From: Cheiracanthium punctorium
Lineage: Eukaryota > Arthropoda > Arachnida > Araneae > Cheiracanthiidae
Direction: 5' to 3'
DNA: 64,000 nt
Assembly: GCA_038373885.1 (NCBI GenBank)
Contig: JAWZYV010019969.1
Coordinates: 62,001 to 126,000, forward strand
The position numbers and the translations under genes are program-made. Shown here one piece after another: positions 45,126 through 57,077 of this stretch (its first letter is position 1; each line of letters starts with the position of its first letter). The notes below the pieces were generated by a model. The model saw nothing but the letters and a program-made list of their open reading frames with translations. It had not been told where the DNA came from and ran no database searches.

Positions 45126-45460
45126 AGACTGGGGATGTTCGCAAGGCGAGATTGATGACGGTTAAATATTTCTCTTGCCGTGATTGGCAAAGAGTTGTAT
45201 TGTTTATTTACATATGTATGTTGTTGACATCTGCTAAGAGTGTTACATTTTTATGTAACACATGGCAACGTAAAAACGGTTTTTAATTAATAATTAAAAA
45301 AATAATTAAAAATCTAAAATTCTAATTAGCCTATAACAACTCCAGGGTCCCCTCTATATCTAAACCAAAATGCATCCTAATCGATTCAGCGGTTTAGGCG
45401 TGAAAGCGTCATAAACAAACAAACAAACAAACAAATTCACTTTCGCATTTATAATATTAG

Positions 45461-46900
45461 TTAGGATTAATATTAATAATAACTATTAGTTACATATTAG
45501 TACATATATTAGTTACCATATTAACTCATATGTGCATTTGAAGTGATAAAAATTCAGATTTAATCCGTATATACAATGTGACATGACACAGAAAAGGTAT
45601 TTATTTCCGGAACTGCGTAAATGTAATATGTATGGTTGATGGGAGTTTCATTTGCTTTTGAAATTATATAAAGCTTTGAATTTTGTTAGCAATGATGCAG
45701 AACTCAGAACATGTTGCGTAAATAAAATTTTAATCTAATTAAGCGGCCCAGTGTATTGAATAGTGAGTTGATAAAAGTCTCAATTGGGGACGGGATAATT
45801 ATAGTGAAGCCTGCTTATCCCCCCCTCTCGTTTTAGTGTATGAGATATATGGGTTTCATATTTAATCGAGAACCCGGGTTTAACCTGTTCATTCACACCA
45901 TCAAAAAAAAAAAAAAAGACACAACAGAAAAGACTTGTGACCAGGGTTGTTTATCAACATGGATCTTTGAATGCTCCACTGAGACCCAACGTTGTATTAG
46001 CGAAATCGCCCCAGCACATCATTCATTTACGTTCGCTTAGCTCGGCTTATGGTGAAAGAAGCATTTTTAATGACTGATGAAATATTTTATTAATGAATAT
46101 TATTTTATTGAACAGAAAAATATGAAATATCTGTAAGATTTAATTACATACCTATTCATCCATTTTGATGAAATGTAGCAAATATTATAAGTAAACAAAA
46201 AGTCACTATTATTAAGTACACAAACAGAGCATAAAATATCAAAGGAATCATACTTGCATCAATTATTTTTAAAAATGTAATAATTATAACCAGGCATTAT
46301 AAATAAGTTTGAATTTTTTTCCATGAAAAAAAATAATGATAGCATACTTGAATAATTTATTCATAATTCTGGATTACCTGTAAATATGAATTAGACATTA
46401 AAGTCACTTGCAAGTCAAACCTCACTTTTAAGCTATCTAAATATTTACAAAAAAAAACAATTATCAGAACTATGAAACCGAATATTTGTGTTGACAACAG
46501 TAACTAGTTGTGGGGGGGGGGAGTTTAATTAAAAGAATAATCTAAAAAAAGTTTTCTAACAAGATGATCGGATTCCATTGGTTTTTATTTACAAAAGCAA
46601 TGATTACTCTGGGCAAATTAATAAATTTATGGCTTCTCTAAAAAAAAAAGAAAGAAAAACATTCTGTAATTATTATGTACACATTAATACATGGAGGGGT
46701 TTTTTCCCCCTATAAAATTATTATCTAAACAGACATAAAACTGTATATATACAGTGGAACGCACTTATAAAACCGACAATACACATTGTGCATGTGTGTG
46801 TGTTATAAGAACTTTTCTCAGATTTGATCAAACATTTTAAGTGGAAAACATCTTGAACAGAAAAGCACCAAGCATAAATGATTAAAAAAATAAATATTTC
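45461..46900. other. no gene; scraps of elements
   Basis: Near 45870-45915, GAACCCGGGTTTAACCTG then TTCATTCACACCATC and an A-run may be a decayed SINE S3 tail. At 46752, CAGTGGAACGCACTTATAA after TA resembles a single pogo-like terminus. Remaining sequence is AT-rich with a (GT)n run near 46792. Confidence 0.35.
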
Positions 46901-47227
46901 TTTTATAAAGGATAATTGACGTATTATATTATAGTTTTATCGTTTCTTAAAATGAAATTTCAAGAGTACGAATACGCGTGTCATATGACAACCATCCCTG
47001 GACATATGCCATATAATAGCCATTCCTGACTTAGCATCCATACGAACTAATGCCACAAATACGTTACAAATATTAAAATTAAATAATATTAAAATGTAGA
47101 TTGTTCAAATATTTGTAAGTAGTTTTACATTCAATTTAGGAAATCTTAAAAAAGCTTTGCATTGCGAAATTCAACAGCGGTCAAAAATGGGTTAAAATGC
47201 TTGTGATAGTAAAAGGGACTCAAAGTT
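46901..47227 (+). repeat. dispersed repeat D, copy 2
   Basis: Aligns to 4022-4318. It has an extra duplication of the CCATCCCTGG / CATATGCCATATAATAGCC region near 46990-47035 relative to copy 1. The last 80 bp (AAAAAAGCTTTGCATTGCGA onward) are almost identical. Confidence 0.78.
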
Positions 47228-47749
47228 AGTGCCCTTGGGCCCAATCTAAATATGGTCAGGCTTTGGGCTTAGCGTACCGCCTTTCCTCTGTTTACTTATT
47301 ATTTTTTTTGTCCTCTACTCTTCTCTGTTTTGCTTCTTTCTTCCAGTTTCTTTCTTTATTCTCTCCTTTGTGTGTTTTGTATATACCTCGTGTGCTGTCC
47401 TAATTTTAAATGTTACGTGTTTGCGTGTATTGTAGAGTGCTGATAGTATACCATGGACGATAACAAAGGAGACGCAAGTTAAACGGTATAGGCTTCAAGT
47501 AAATTGTACCCTCTCTTCTCAGGATGGCATACCTAATACAGTACTGCAATTCTGATTGAAAAGTTATTCGTATCGTAAATTTATGCGAGACGAGAAATTC
47601 TCGCGAGAAATCACGCTCGAGCCAAGACTCTGTCTCGTCTCCCAAAATATTTACTTTCTCGTCTCGCAAAAAAAATTGCCTGTCTCGGAATTTGCGAGAA
47701 GAGAGCGCGAGACAATGCGAGATGTCTCGCGCCCATCCCTACCAGCCAC

Positions 47750-48506
47750 TTGGTCTCAGCTTACGAACACTCAGTTTTAATAATAAATGTTGTGAGATGT
47801 AAACTACTGAAAAATAGCTTCAAATTCCATATACCATATTAACTATAGAATACATGCACATTATTTTCTTAAATTACATTGTCTTTTAATGCTTAGTGCC
47901 AAATGCTGTGCATAACTTTCAATAAATTTGTTGTTTAAATGTTTATCACATATTAATTTACAACTCATCACATTCATCATTAATAAAAAGTATTCTCGAG
48001 AGGACGAAAAATGCTACACGTGGATCAGAAGTTTTTCAATTTTGTAAATTTAGTGATACTCAAGCATCGGTATCACCTTACTATATTATGTTACGTATTT
48101 TTTAATTATTTAATATCTTTAAAAGATTTTTTTCTGTATGTCAGAAAGGCTTTGCATTTTTTATAGCAATTCGCCATTTGTAACAGTTAAAAAAAAAATT
48201 ACGCGCTTTTGATGAACTCCCCTTCCAATCTACAAGTCTTTCGCAATGTACAGTTTCGAGCCGTCTAAGAGTGGCTAAAATCCTCAAAAAATTGGCAGAA
48301 GGTCGTGCTCCCCTTCTAAATCACTGTACCACTTTTGTAAACATTGGTTTTGAAATTAGAAAATACTAAAATATTGAAAGGCTCGCATACGGTTGGTCGA
48401 GAAAAAAGATACTCTCGACAAAAAGTTGTCATATGTATTCTTTACGTGTTCGCAACTGTGGATACCCTTCTGTCACCTTTTTGAGGAATTTTAGACACGC
48501 TCAGAC
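47750..48506. other. no gene seen
   Basis: AT-rich; nothing recognised. Confidence 0.4.
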
Positions 48507-50920
48507 TGCTCGGAAATCGGATCAAGATAGCAACCTAGCTTAGCATGTATGTCAATGGCTCGAACCGATTGTTTTGAATAAATCTCGGAGTGCGAGTTTT
48601 CCCAACCACTTATCCTAAAGTTGGCGTCAACAAATGAATTCATAATTACGTGTGTACATGCCCTTAAAGGACAGGATTTTTTGAATTAAGGAACCAGACA
48701 AGAGAATAATCGTCTTGTTTTGATTATAAATCTATTTAAAAGAACGCGTTCATTTTTCTGGTGGCTTTTTCTTTTATTAAAGAATTATTTGTTTAATTAA
48801 GTGAACGTAAATTGCTTATTTAATAGTTTCAATTTAAAATCATGATATATATCATATAGTGGATATAGATCATATAGTCGACACGCACTACAAGCCACTC
48901 CCGCAGACTGCTCGGAAATCAGATCAAGATAGCAACCTAGCTTAGCATGTATACAGGCCCGTCGAGTAGACTGTGTTTGTACAACCACAACATTTGGATC
49001 AGCCAATGAAACTGCTCCATTCCTGGAGAGCGAAACTTAGGGTTGCAGTGTCATCGGATGGGAAGTTTCGGTAGCTTGTATTTGGCGAGGAATCAGACCT
49101 GCGGTTTTGTTCCATCGTGACTGTTTTTTTTTCTTTTTTGCCGGGATTTTTCTTTTTAAGTCGGATGAAGCAGGACAGTTATATTAAAATAGTCATTAAA
49201 ACACCAACGGCAATAATAGTGAAACGACATTATTGTTTATCACTTTAAGATGTTTTGATTGACTTAAAGTATTTTTCTTTCTTTAAAGCGATAATAAAAT
49301 ATATACGAATTAAAAAGAAGACAAGTAGCTCCTTTTAAATTTCATAATTTCTGTTTTCAGTGTAAAGACACTTTATGAGAAAATTTGCTGTACACAATAG
49401 TGATGCAGAACATTTAACATACGAACCTGCTGCATTTCATTTCCGTGTAAGTTAATTAGAGTAAAAAATGTCGCTTTTGTTCATATTTGTATTGAGAAAG
49501 TTGGGATAGAAATGATGAATAATTTGACACTATTACAGTAATTTATTAAGGTCACCAAAAGTAGAGACGAGTTAACTTTGAAGTTAATACGTTATAGGTG
49601 ATAGAGATATATGGGCAGAGCCTGATTCCCGGGCGGACATTCGGGGCAAGCGTCCTGGGCCTCTACAAAAAGAGGGGGCCCCCAAATTGTTCTTTAAGAT
49701 ACTATAATGATGCATGTCATAAGCATGGTTGGCCATAAGGGGAGACGGGAGAGAGAGAGAGAGGGTACTCGAGCTTTAACGTATCGACTTATAATGTAAA
49801 CAAAACTGCATCGCAAAGCAAAATCGAAACTTACAAGTCCAAATTTCCACCTCCCGGTAGTTTTTTTTTCTTAATTAACCCTCCCCTTACTTTAGAAAAG
49901 TTTCTATAGACGCCTATGATGATATTTAAAAAAAGATTATATTTAATAAAAGCTGTAGAAAATGCTTTAAAACAATAGAAATGTATCTGTAATTTTTTTA
50001 AAGTAAAAAATATCAAGACACACAATCAATACTAATATAAAAGTTTAATTTTCATACACACACACTATACTGCATATTGATATCAAGAAATATATGTTAA
50101 ACGCAAATTATATTTGTAAAATTCTGCTCCTTCAAAGTAATAAACAAATGTCCGCGAGATGCAGAATTTGATTCTCGCCAATATCTCAGGCGCATCTGTT
50201 CATCCTGGCGTTCTCTCGTGACGTTTTTTGCTCTCGGAGAATGGAGCGATTTCATTGGCTCTGATCCAAATCTTGTGGTTGTACAAACACAGGCTAGTGA
50301 CAAACTCGGGCCCGGGGGGGGATACCTGCCGCCCCCCCCAAAAAAAAATAAATAAAGAGCGTACATGTGACGTCAGCAATCCAGTTTCATTTAGGACCTC
50401 GTCTCGTCTTTACTTATTCCAGTCGATGTCGGTTTTCGCGAATTCTATTTCTGTCTATACAGAATTCTTTTTGAAAGTTTAGCCCGGGCCCCCAGGAAAC
50501 ACGGGCCCGTGGGGATTCCCCCTCTCGACAGGCCTGCATGTATATCAATGGTTCGAACCGATTGTTTTGAATAAAAGTTGAAGTGTGAGTCAATACTTCC
50601 CCAACCGCTTATTCTAAAGTTAGCGTCCACAAACAAATTCATAATTTTGTTTGTACCTGCCCCTAAACGTCAGGAACTGTTCAATCACCAAACACGTCAT
50701 AAGATGATAGCTGCTTGACTTTTGGAATTTAATTATATTCAACATAACAGGCATCATTTTTGTGGCGTGTTTTTTTCAACATCATTTTTGTGGTGACTTG
50801 TTCTTTTATTAAATTTATTAAAAAATTATTTGTTTAAATAAGTGAACGTAAATTCCTTATTTAATAGTTTCAATTTAAAATCATAATATCGTGGACTAGC
50901 ACTACAATGCAAATTGGCTA
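48507..50920 (+). repeat. tandem duplication X (about 400-bp units), second unit interrupted
   Basis: Unit 1 is about 48507-48905. Unit 2 begins at 48907 (CTGCTCGGAAATCAGATCAA), runs to the hAT insertion at 48953, and resumes at 50545-50920. Shared blocks: GATAGCAACCTAGCTTAGCA, TCAATGGCTCGAACCGATTG, TTTTGAATAAA, CTTATTCTAAAGTTAGCG-like, GTGAACGTAAATT, TTATTTAATAGTTTCAATTT. The duplication predates the insertion. Confidence 0.85.
48954..50536. mobile_element. non-autonomous hAT element, exact 8-bp duplication
   Basis: The ends CAGGCCCGTCGAG and CTCGACAGGCCTG (12 of 13 inverted) are flanked by identical CATGTATA (48946-48953, 50537-50544). A second inverted pair lies inside: TTTGTACAACCACAACATTT, GGATCAGCCAATGAAAC (48978-49015) against 50233-50295. 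Near 49620-49685, CAGAGCCTGATTCCCGGGCG and GAGGGGGCCCCC look like another GC-rich hAT-type subterminal region, and a (GA)n run follows. I see no transposase in 1.58 kb. Confidence 0.88.
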
Positions 50921-51128
50921 ATGAGAGTTTTCCAGCGATTTTAGAGCTAAAAAGCTCCTCGTCTACAGTAACGCATTTTTCACTAACAGTAAGAAGCACC
51001 TAAATTCGTTTATTCATTACTATACGCGGGGAATGGTAATATAAATTTAGGGAATGTGTTTTAAAATAGTTTCAGGAGTTTTTATAGATGTCTAAAATAA
51101 CTGTGTATGTGTTTCAAAAAGTCTTATA

Positions 51129-51571
51129 CAGGGTGTTTCATAATCACTGGGACAAATTTTAATGGGAAGTAGGGCTTGTAATAAAGATTCAGAAACATAT
51201 CAATGTCGGGTCCAAAACGCCTTCTTCATATAGCTGTTAAAAATCACTTTCGAACATGCACTGGAATATTAGAGCGCCTTCCGACCATTGTTCAACAAAA
51301 AATAACGTACCTCTCACTAAAAACATGAGACTAAAATTAATTCTACAAAAATTCTGTTTCATTTCACTGATGAAATTTTTTGCAGACAAGCCCATCATCT
51401 ATGAATCCTGGTTAAGATATAAGAAGAACACTTCAACACTTTTCCCAAAGTTATTATTAAGAGGTACGAAAAAAAAAATGCTTTTTTGACCCCACGTTAC
51501 TGTGCCTGTGATTTCTTATCATGTGTTCTGCCTCTCCTTAAAGTTTGTCCCAATCATGAAGGGACACCCTG
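51129..51571. mobile_element. 443-bp TA-flanked MITE, CAGGGTGT termini
   Basis: The left end CAGGGTGTTTCATAATCACT, GGGACAAATTTTAA is mirrored by the right end: TTAAAGTTTGTCCCAATCAT, GAAGGGACACCCTG. TA lies on both sides (51127-51128, 51572-51573). The ends match over about 40 bp with small gaps. The open frame inside (51256-51489) has no domain I know. Another CAGGGTATCACAAAAAGG end stands alone at 54696. Confidence 0.82.
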
Positions 51572-51959
51572 TATATCGAAATTGTACGCGAAATTTTCAC
51601 TTACGCAAGGGACCTTGGAACGCATCCCTTGCGTAAGTCAAGAGTTTACAGTTGAAGTATTCCATGTGTACCCACATTTTATTTTAGATCTTTATTTATA
51701 TTTGACTTTTTGTGTTACTGAAAGGTAAAATGTTTAAAAATTGCGCGCAAATGTGTTTATAGAAAATGGGGGCACATTTCAGATTTGTTTATTTGTTACA
51801 AGCTTTAAAAGATTATCCTTGAATGTATTTTCTCTCTCTCATGAATAATATTTTATAATCTTTAAATGCACCAGAAAAATTGGGCAAATCTGTTCTGAAG
51901 TAAAATCATTTTTGGTTCGGCCGCCATACATTTTAAATTTAGACATTGGCCGTGGGTCA
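51572..51959. other. no gene seen
   Basis: Contains a small inverted pair ACGCAAGGGACCTTGGAACG / CATCCCTTGCGTAAG near 51602-51637. Otherwise nothing recognised. Confidence 0.4.
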
Positions 51960-52200
51960 TTTAAACGTCTGACATGAAATCAAAGAACTATTTCCATTTT
52001 TCATGTCGTTCGCAAAGCCTTCCTTTTGTCATTTTTTAAAACACGGCCTATCAAACAGTTGTCAAAATATGGTCATTTCAAGAACAATATTTTTCTCGAG
52101 GAAAATGACTTGTCAAACTGCCATCGCAGCCTTTTTGCATAAATTTATTTTACGGTTAGTTTTCTTTTACAAACAGAAAAGTCCTTATGTAAAATAGTTT
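51960..52200 (+). repeat. dispersed repeat J, copy 2
   Basis: Direct match to 30795-31000: AAATCAAAGAACTATTTCCA, TTTTTCATGTCGTTCGC, TTTTGTCATTTTTTAAAA, CTATCAAACAGTTGTCA, AAAATGACTTGTCAAAC. Confidence 0.65.
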
Positions 52201-53884
52201 TGGAATTTAAAGCTTTGATGCCAAAAATTATTTAAAAAAGACGAGAAACTAGAGTTGATAAAAAAAATAAAAGCTTCATACATACTAACGCCTGTAACAT
52301 ACCTATGATCATTTCGGATAGTACGAAAGATCTGTGCTTCGTCAGTTGTGCCAGTTCAAGCATTTGCAATGTGACTGATTGAGAATATTTTTTTAACGGG
52401 TGCAGCATTCACATTTAAATTTTGTATTTATTTTGATGTTATCTCCGGAAAATTCTATTCGATACCATAAAATTCTGTACATATTAGTTACTTGACTTTA
52501 TGATTCATTGTATAAATATATGATCAAGATTTAACGAATAAAAGCTTAGGAGAGTGTTTTTCGCACACGCTGTATATTAAATTAAAAAGGAAGAAAAACG
52601 CCTCGAGATAAGACTGAGCCTGCTGTATTTGAATCCGAAGGGCAGCACAATACCTCGCAGGATTTCTCTTCTGTAATGGCGAAAATTTTCGTATTATAAA
52701 TTTCAGAAATGAAATCAGAAATAAAAATCAAGTGTATTGGCATGCATATTAGAGGTATAAACTCTGCATTATATTACAATATCATAAAAATCACTCAAAT
52801 TTGAAAATCCTGATGGGAGAGATTGAGACTACAATAAAACTCTCGAAAAGTAGTCGTTTGTCATTCCCTCAAAAATACTACTTACGGTTTTGTGGAAGTT
52901 GCCAGGTCTCACTTTACTTCTAGAACTCAAAATATTTTAATGAGTGCGTTGTTCACGAATGCAACCACCATCATTCCTGTATAAGAAAGTAATCTGGATT
53001 GGCAATTTGCAAAATTGGCCAATTGCAAAAATAGGTGCCAACTTTTTCGCTTTTTTCGGAAGATGATCCACCATAATTTAGGCAAAAGTCAATGCAATTA
53101 ATTCTGAGGGCCAAACCTTTGACGAGACGGCTGCTGATTTCCACATTCGTTGGTATTATATAGTACGTGCGCAGTTTAAATTTCTGATGATTGAACAATT
53201 TATGCATACTTTTCCCATGAGTTGAATTTATTAATTTTTGTACGGAGGATAAAGGCTTAAAGTACACAGAAATCCATTTAAAGTAAGAGCATTTTCGATT
53301 GGTGTGTCTAAAACTTCAGAATCGTGCATTTGTGAATTTACTAAATAGTCTGTACAAAAATATAACACATTAAGAAAGAGTGGATTTTTTTTTATTAAAA
53401 AAAACCTGTATTGCATTACATTATCTAAATGTAATGGCAAATTAAAAGCGCTGAAACAGTAAAAAAAAAATGCAAGATCACATTTTGCAAAAATATTTAA
53501 TTGACGATTTTACAACACCGTCCTAGTTACAACAGTCAAAACTCGATAAGGCAAGTTAATTAATACTTCAACACCTCTTGTGGAATGATTATTAACTAAT
53601 GGATAAAGACTGGTGTATATTCTGATCCCACATTTCCGTACGAATTCTTTTTACGTGCCTTACCTTCCACAAAAGCCTGGCACTAAATTTTTGGACATCC
53701 TGTTCAACAATCGCAAGTTGAAAACTTTTAAAATATATCACGTTACTATGAGGTTAATAATATATCACGAAATAAAATATATCACGTTACTATTACAAAA
53801 TATCAGATGAACATTTATTCTGATAAAAAAATAAAAATAATAAAAACGACTTGTAAAAAGTTTACCATTTTACATAAATAAGTT
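52201..53884. other. no gene seen
   Basis: AT-rich; minus-strand open frames at 52971-53440 show no known domain. No repeat partner found. Confidence 0.4.
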
Positions 53885-54090
53885 GAATTAACTCTTCTCA
53901 TCAATCATAATTTATCGAGGCAAACAAAAATGTTAGGAATGCCCTAAACTGCAAACAGAATAATGAAAATTTTCGAAAAATATTTTTAAAAGCTGGATTA
54001 TAAATTGTATCAAGAATTTAAAAATTCATTTCTCAGTTTTTCCATTCCTGAAATGGGCATTATGCAGTCAGTTTCTAAGATGTTGTAACG
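53885..54090 (+). repeat. dispersed repeat K, copy 2
   Basis: Matches 33525-33755: CATCAATCATAATTTATCGA, CCTAAACTGCAAACAGAATA, ATGAAAATTTTC, TTTAAAAATTCAT, GGGCATTATGCAGTCAGTTT. Confidence 0.68.
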
Positions 54091-55587
54091 CGGTCTTTAT
54101 TTATTATGATTTATGGCCTTTGATCCCAAATTTGGAATTCATCCAATATCAGAAAGAATAAAAAATGTGTCTGGTGGTTAGTCTGTAAAATTTGACATCA
54201 TCTACCTTTGAAAAAATAAAAGGAGGAGGGGAGTTGCATTTTAGAAGTTCAGATGTATAAAGCACTTTTACACAATAAAAACAAATTCCTTATAATTTTA
54301 TAGTTTCTTTGCACAGATTTTGCATTGTCGGCAGCTAACAGAACTGAACCGAAGGGGATATTATTGGAATTCCGTGGCTAAAAGCTTTACCTCCAGTGCG
54401 TAGTTGAATGTTGGTGTTGATAAACTGCGAAGTAAAAAATTAACTGAGCATGACTGTGTGTAGATTTCAGTGCAGATCAGTTGAAAGACATAGGTACATT
54501 ACTGTAAGTCAGGATCGAAAACAGAAAGCACAGGCTTCGGAATTTCCTATTGTCTGGGTCGGAGCAGTCATAATCCGGTGCATTTTTGGCATTTAACAAT
54601 TTGTGCCAAATTAAATACATAATTAGAATCGAATGACTGAAATCAGGTTCTTCAAATAACCGAATAAATATTTTATTAATGACAAAAAGAATATACAGGG
54701 TATCACAAAAAGGTGGTGACGAGCTTTAATTCTTCATCTGTTAAGCTCTGTTAGTTCGCCTCGCTTGTCTAACAGAGACAAGTGGGCAATATAAATGAAA
54801 AAAAAATGTTCAAAATAAGGGAGGCAAAAAATATTTAGCGACGAAAAAAAACCTCCCATTACATTTCAAAAAGTTACACTTTTTAAATTTGTATACGAAC
54901 CCCATACAAGAATATTTTCCAGTTAGGAAAATGTGCACCATACACGCATGAAGTGACCACCAAACTTCTAAGAATTATATCCTACAAATTGTCAGAGATA
55001 TAAAGGCACATATTACGCTGACCTAAACCACATTTCAGTGGCTCTCGAAGGGGAAAATTCAAGCCGAATAATCGCATTTCAGGGGTCGTACAAAAATTAC
55101 GAAAGAATTTTTTTTTTCACTCTTATCAATAAAGATTTACATTCAAAATCATCGATTGTCCTCAATCATCTTTCTTTAAATATATCTCTGAGGCGTTTAT
55201 GATGAAATGCGGAAACTTGGTATATCATCTCCCATAAGTGCATGGGGCATATATTACAAATTAGATTAAATTGCATATATTAAATTGTTTCTGTTCTCTG
55301 AATGAAAGACCATTACCGCTTCTTGGAGCTCCTGCGTATTGTACACAGGAAAATTACAGGAACACGATCTCGGCTATGAACTCTCACACTCTTTTTCGGA
55401 AGATTTTCAAATCTGGTAAAAGTCTGGAATTTTATTTTTGAAGCAAAACTTCTTTAGGCGCAACTAGGGGATAACTCAAATTTTTTTTCTGACGGAAGTA
55501 ACGTTCAGTAAAGGAAATGACGTATATTTTTCCCCCTTGCTTCTTCATTCCGCCATGACTGCAAAAACATTGCAATGTCAAGGACAA
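54091..55587. other. no gene; single TA-CAGGG end at 54696
   Basis: CAGGGTATCACAAAAAGGTG follows TA at 54694-54695, like a Tc1/mariner MITE end, followed by an inverted CTGTTAGTTCGCCTCGCTTG / CTAACAGAGACAAG pair. No right end found. The rest is unassigned. Confidence 0.4.
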
Positions 55588-55830
55588 AATGCCTGATAAT
55601 TTCTACACCGTTTGTACGATCCCCTTGAAAATTTCCATAATCATGTATAAAAATATAGAAAACAATCTGCGGTACTTTAAAAATCTGAAAATCCACCCTT
55701 TCCCTCATTTTTAAGCGATTTTTTGCTATTTTCAGCAACATTTCATATCCGAGAGTCAAAAAAGTTAATCATTTGCGTGACAAAATTAGCTATTGCAAGT
55801 GATTTTTACTTCATATTGACGTCACACTTA
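55588..55830 (+). repeat. dispersed repeat F, copy 2
   Basis: Direct match to 5625-5870 (CACCGTTTGTACGATCCCC, GAAAATTTCCATAATCATG, AAAATCTGAAAATCCACCC, CCGAGAGTCAAAAAAGTTAA). Confidence 0.7.
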
Positions 55831-55859
55831 ACAAGCTTTTTCCAGATTTATAAGTTTAA

Positions 55860-56110
55860 TTATTTGCGGAACAGCTCTCGGGCGTTCGTTCCTGAGAACG
55901 TCGACTGTGCTCCCTGCGCGTCGACATTACTCCCTACCTGTATTGAAGCAAGATCTTGTCTGATGACCCTGTTCAGTGGATAAGTGGACAGGCTCTTGTC
56001 AGAGCCACAGCGTGAAGTCTTTCGCTGAACAGGCGGCGATAATGCTGACTGTCTCTCACTGTTGTAACAGGCGGCGACCCAACCCGTCACCTCCGATAAA
56101 CAAGGCCTAA
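55860..56110. other. GC-rich island, possible LTR fragment
   Basis: Stands out in GC from its surroundings. CTGTTGTAACAGGCGGCGAC followed by CCAACCC resembles an LTR 3' end with a primer-binding-like GGCGACC. No matching left end, second LTR, gag or pol is visible, so the call is weak. Both strands are open for about 85 codons without a known domain. Confidence 0.25.
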
Positions 56111-56379
56111 GCACCGAATACAGAAAGTGGCACTATGGTGCATTCCGTTGCTTTATTCACATGTTTTCAATGCATTAATACAATATTTAATGGAATTATG
56201 AGTAAAAACTTGACATGATTGGTTGCCACGATACATAAATATTGTTTGTCTGTACTTAAATAATATGTAATCTTTTAATGTTGCTCATGTGTTTTTGAGT
56301 TATTTATAATAATGAGCCAAATGTAAATTTTTAAACAGAATAATACTTCGAGCAAAAACAGCAGAGTAAAACAAAGGTT

Positions 56380-57075
56380 TAAGAACATTGTCATAGAAAA
56401 ACGCAATAATAGACCCTACGTGCATTCGATACCAACCGACAGAAGAAAACACCAGTTTAGGAACACAGTTAAAGAAAATACCACAACAAAGACATTCTCA
56501 CGGTTCAAACCCTACGGGAAAACATTTTAAGAAAACAGTGAAAAAATAATAGTTCAAAACGGACACTTCCTGGATGCTAACCCGATATTCAGACGGAACA
56601 ACGGTTAAGGAAAACGGGTATGTAACACCACAAAGAAACAAACACTGGCTGCAAAGGGTTTAAGATCAAAATAAAAGAATAACAAATGGACACTCCGTGG
56701 ATTCTAACCCAACCTCAAGACGGAGCAACAGTTTAACACGGGGATGGAACACCACAAAGAAACGGATCATGGATGCAATCATTCCCAAACAATAGATAGA
56801 ACCTGCAGTTTAAAAACACGGATACAGATAAATAATTCGAAATCTACCAGTAGACGAAATCAACGCTTACGAATACTGTGATAGAAAAACACTAAAAAAA
56901 TTTACACTACCTGCATTCGAACCCAACAATCACAGGAAAACATCAGTTAAAGAACAAAGTATAATACTAGAAACTACACTATGGACATTCCTCCCATTCA
57001 AACCCAGATTCCCGACGGAACAATGGTATAAGAAAACAGTTAAAGAATAATACTACAACATGGACACTTCCTGGA
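56380..57075 (+). repeat. degenerate AC-rich tandem array
   Basis: Recurring motifs in order: ATGGACACTTCCTGGATTCT, AACCCAAC, TCAGACGGAACAACGGTT, AAGAAAACAGTTAAAGAA, TAATACTACAACA. At least six irregular units, with spacing from about 70 to 125 bp. Strand asymmetry is strong: A and C rich on the plus strand. Not coding. Confidence 0.7.
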
Positions 57076-57077
57076 TT

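Larger units (their letters stand above)
41455..45460 (+). mobile_element. arthropod-type interspersed repeat, head and tail recognised
   Basis: The head GACTAGCTGCTACCCGCGAC then TTCGTCCGCGTCGG, and the tail ATCGATTCAGCGGTTTAGGC, GTGAAAGCGTCATAAAC, an AAACAAACAAAC run, then TTTCGCATTTATAATATTAG, are a combination I recall from repeats common in insects and other arthropods. Between them are blocks of the AGCCTATAACACTCAGG and TTTTGGAATCGGTTCAGTAC type. I do not recognise an encoded protein, and the 4-kb spacing suggests other insertions or a composite. I cannot assign a class. Confidence 0.55.
41352..47741. mobile_element. possible decayed hAT-like frame with later insertions
   Basis: TAGGGATGGATGCGAGA starts at 41352. 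The inverse of its counterpart ends at 47741 (minus strand TAGGGATGGGCGCGAGA), 15 of 17 matching. The 8 bases outside are CACGCCAC and CCAGCCAC (6 of 8). The right subterminal 160 bp (from about 47585) are dense in GCGAGA/TCTCGC motifs in both directions; the left keeps only a few (GTCTCGTCTGTC). Inside lie the 41455-45460 repeat, a SINE and repeat D. The pairing is an inference; the ends could belong to two separate elements. Confidence 0.45.

Noticed and set aside
47280..47420. Long pyrimidine-rich tract as a splice acceptor region
   Set aside because: No open frame with a recognisable motif follows; the sequence abuts repeat D and the TAGGGATGG end region.
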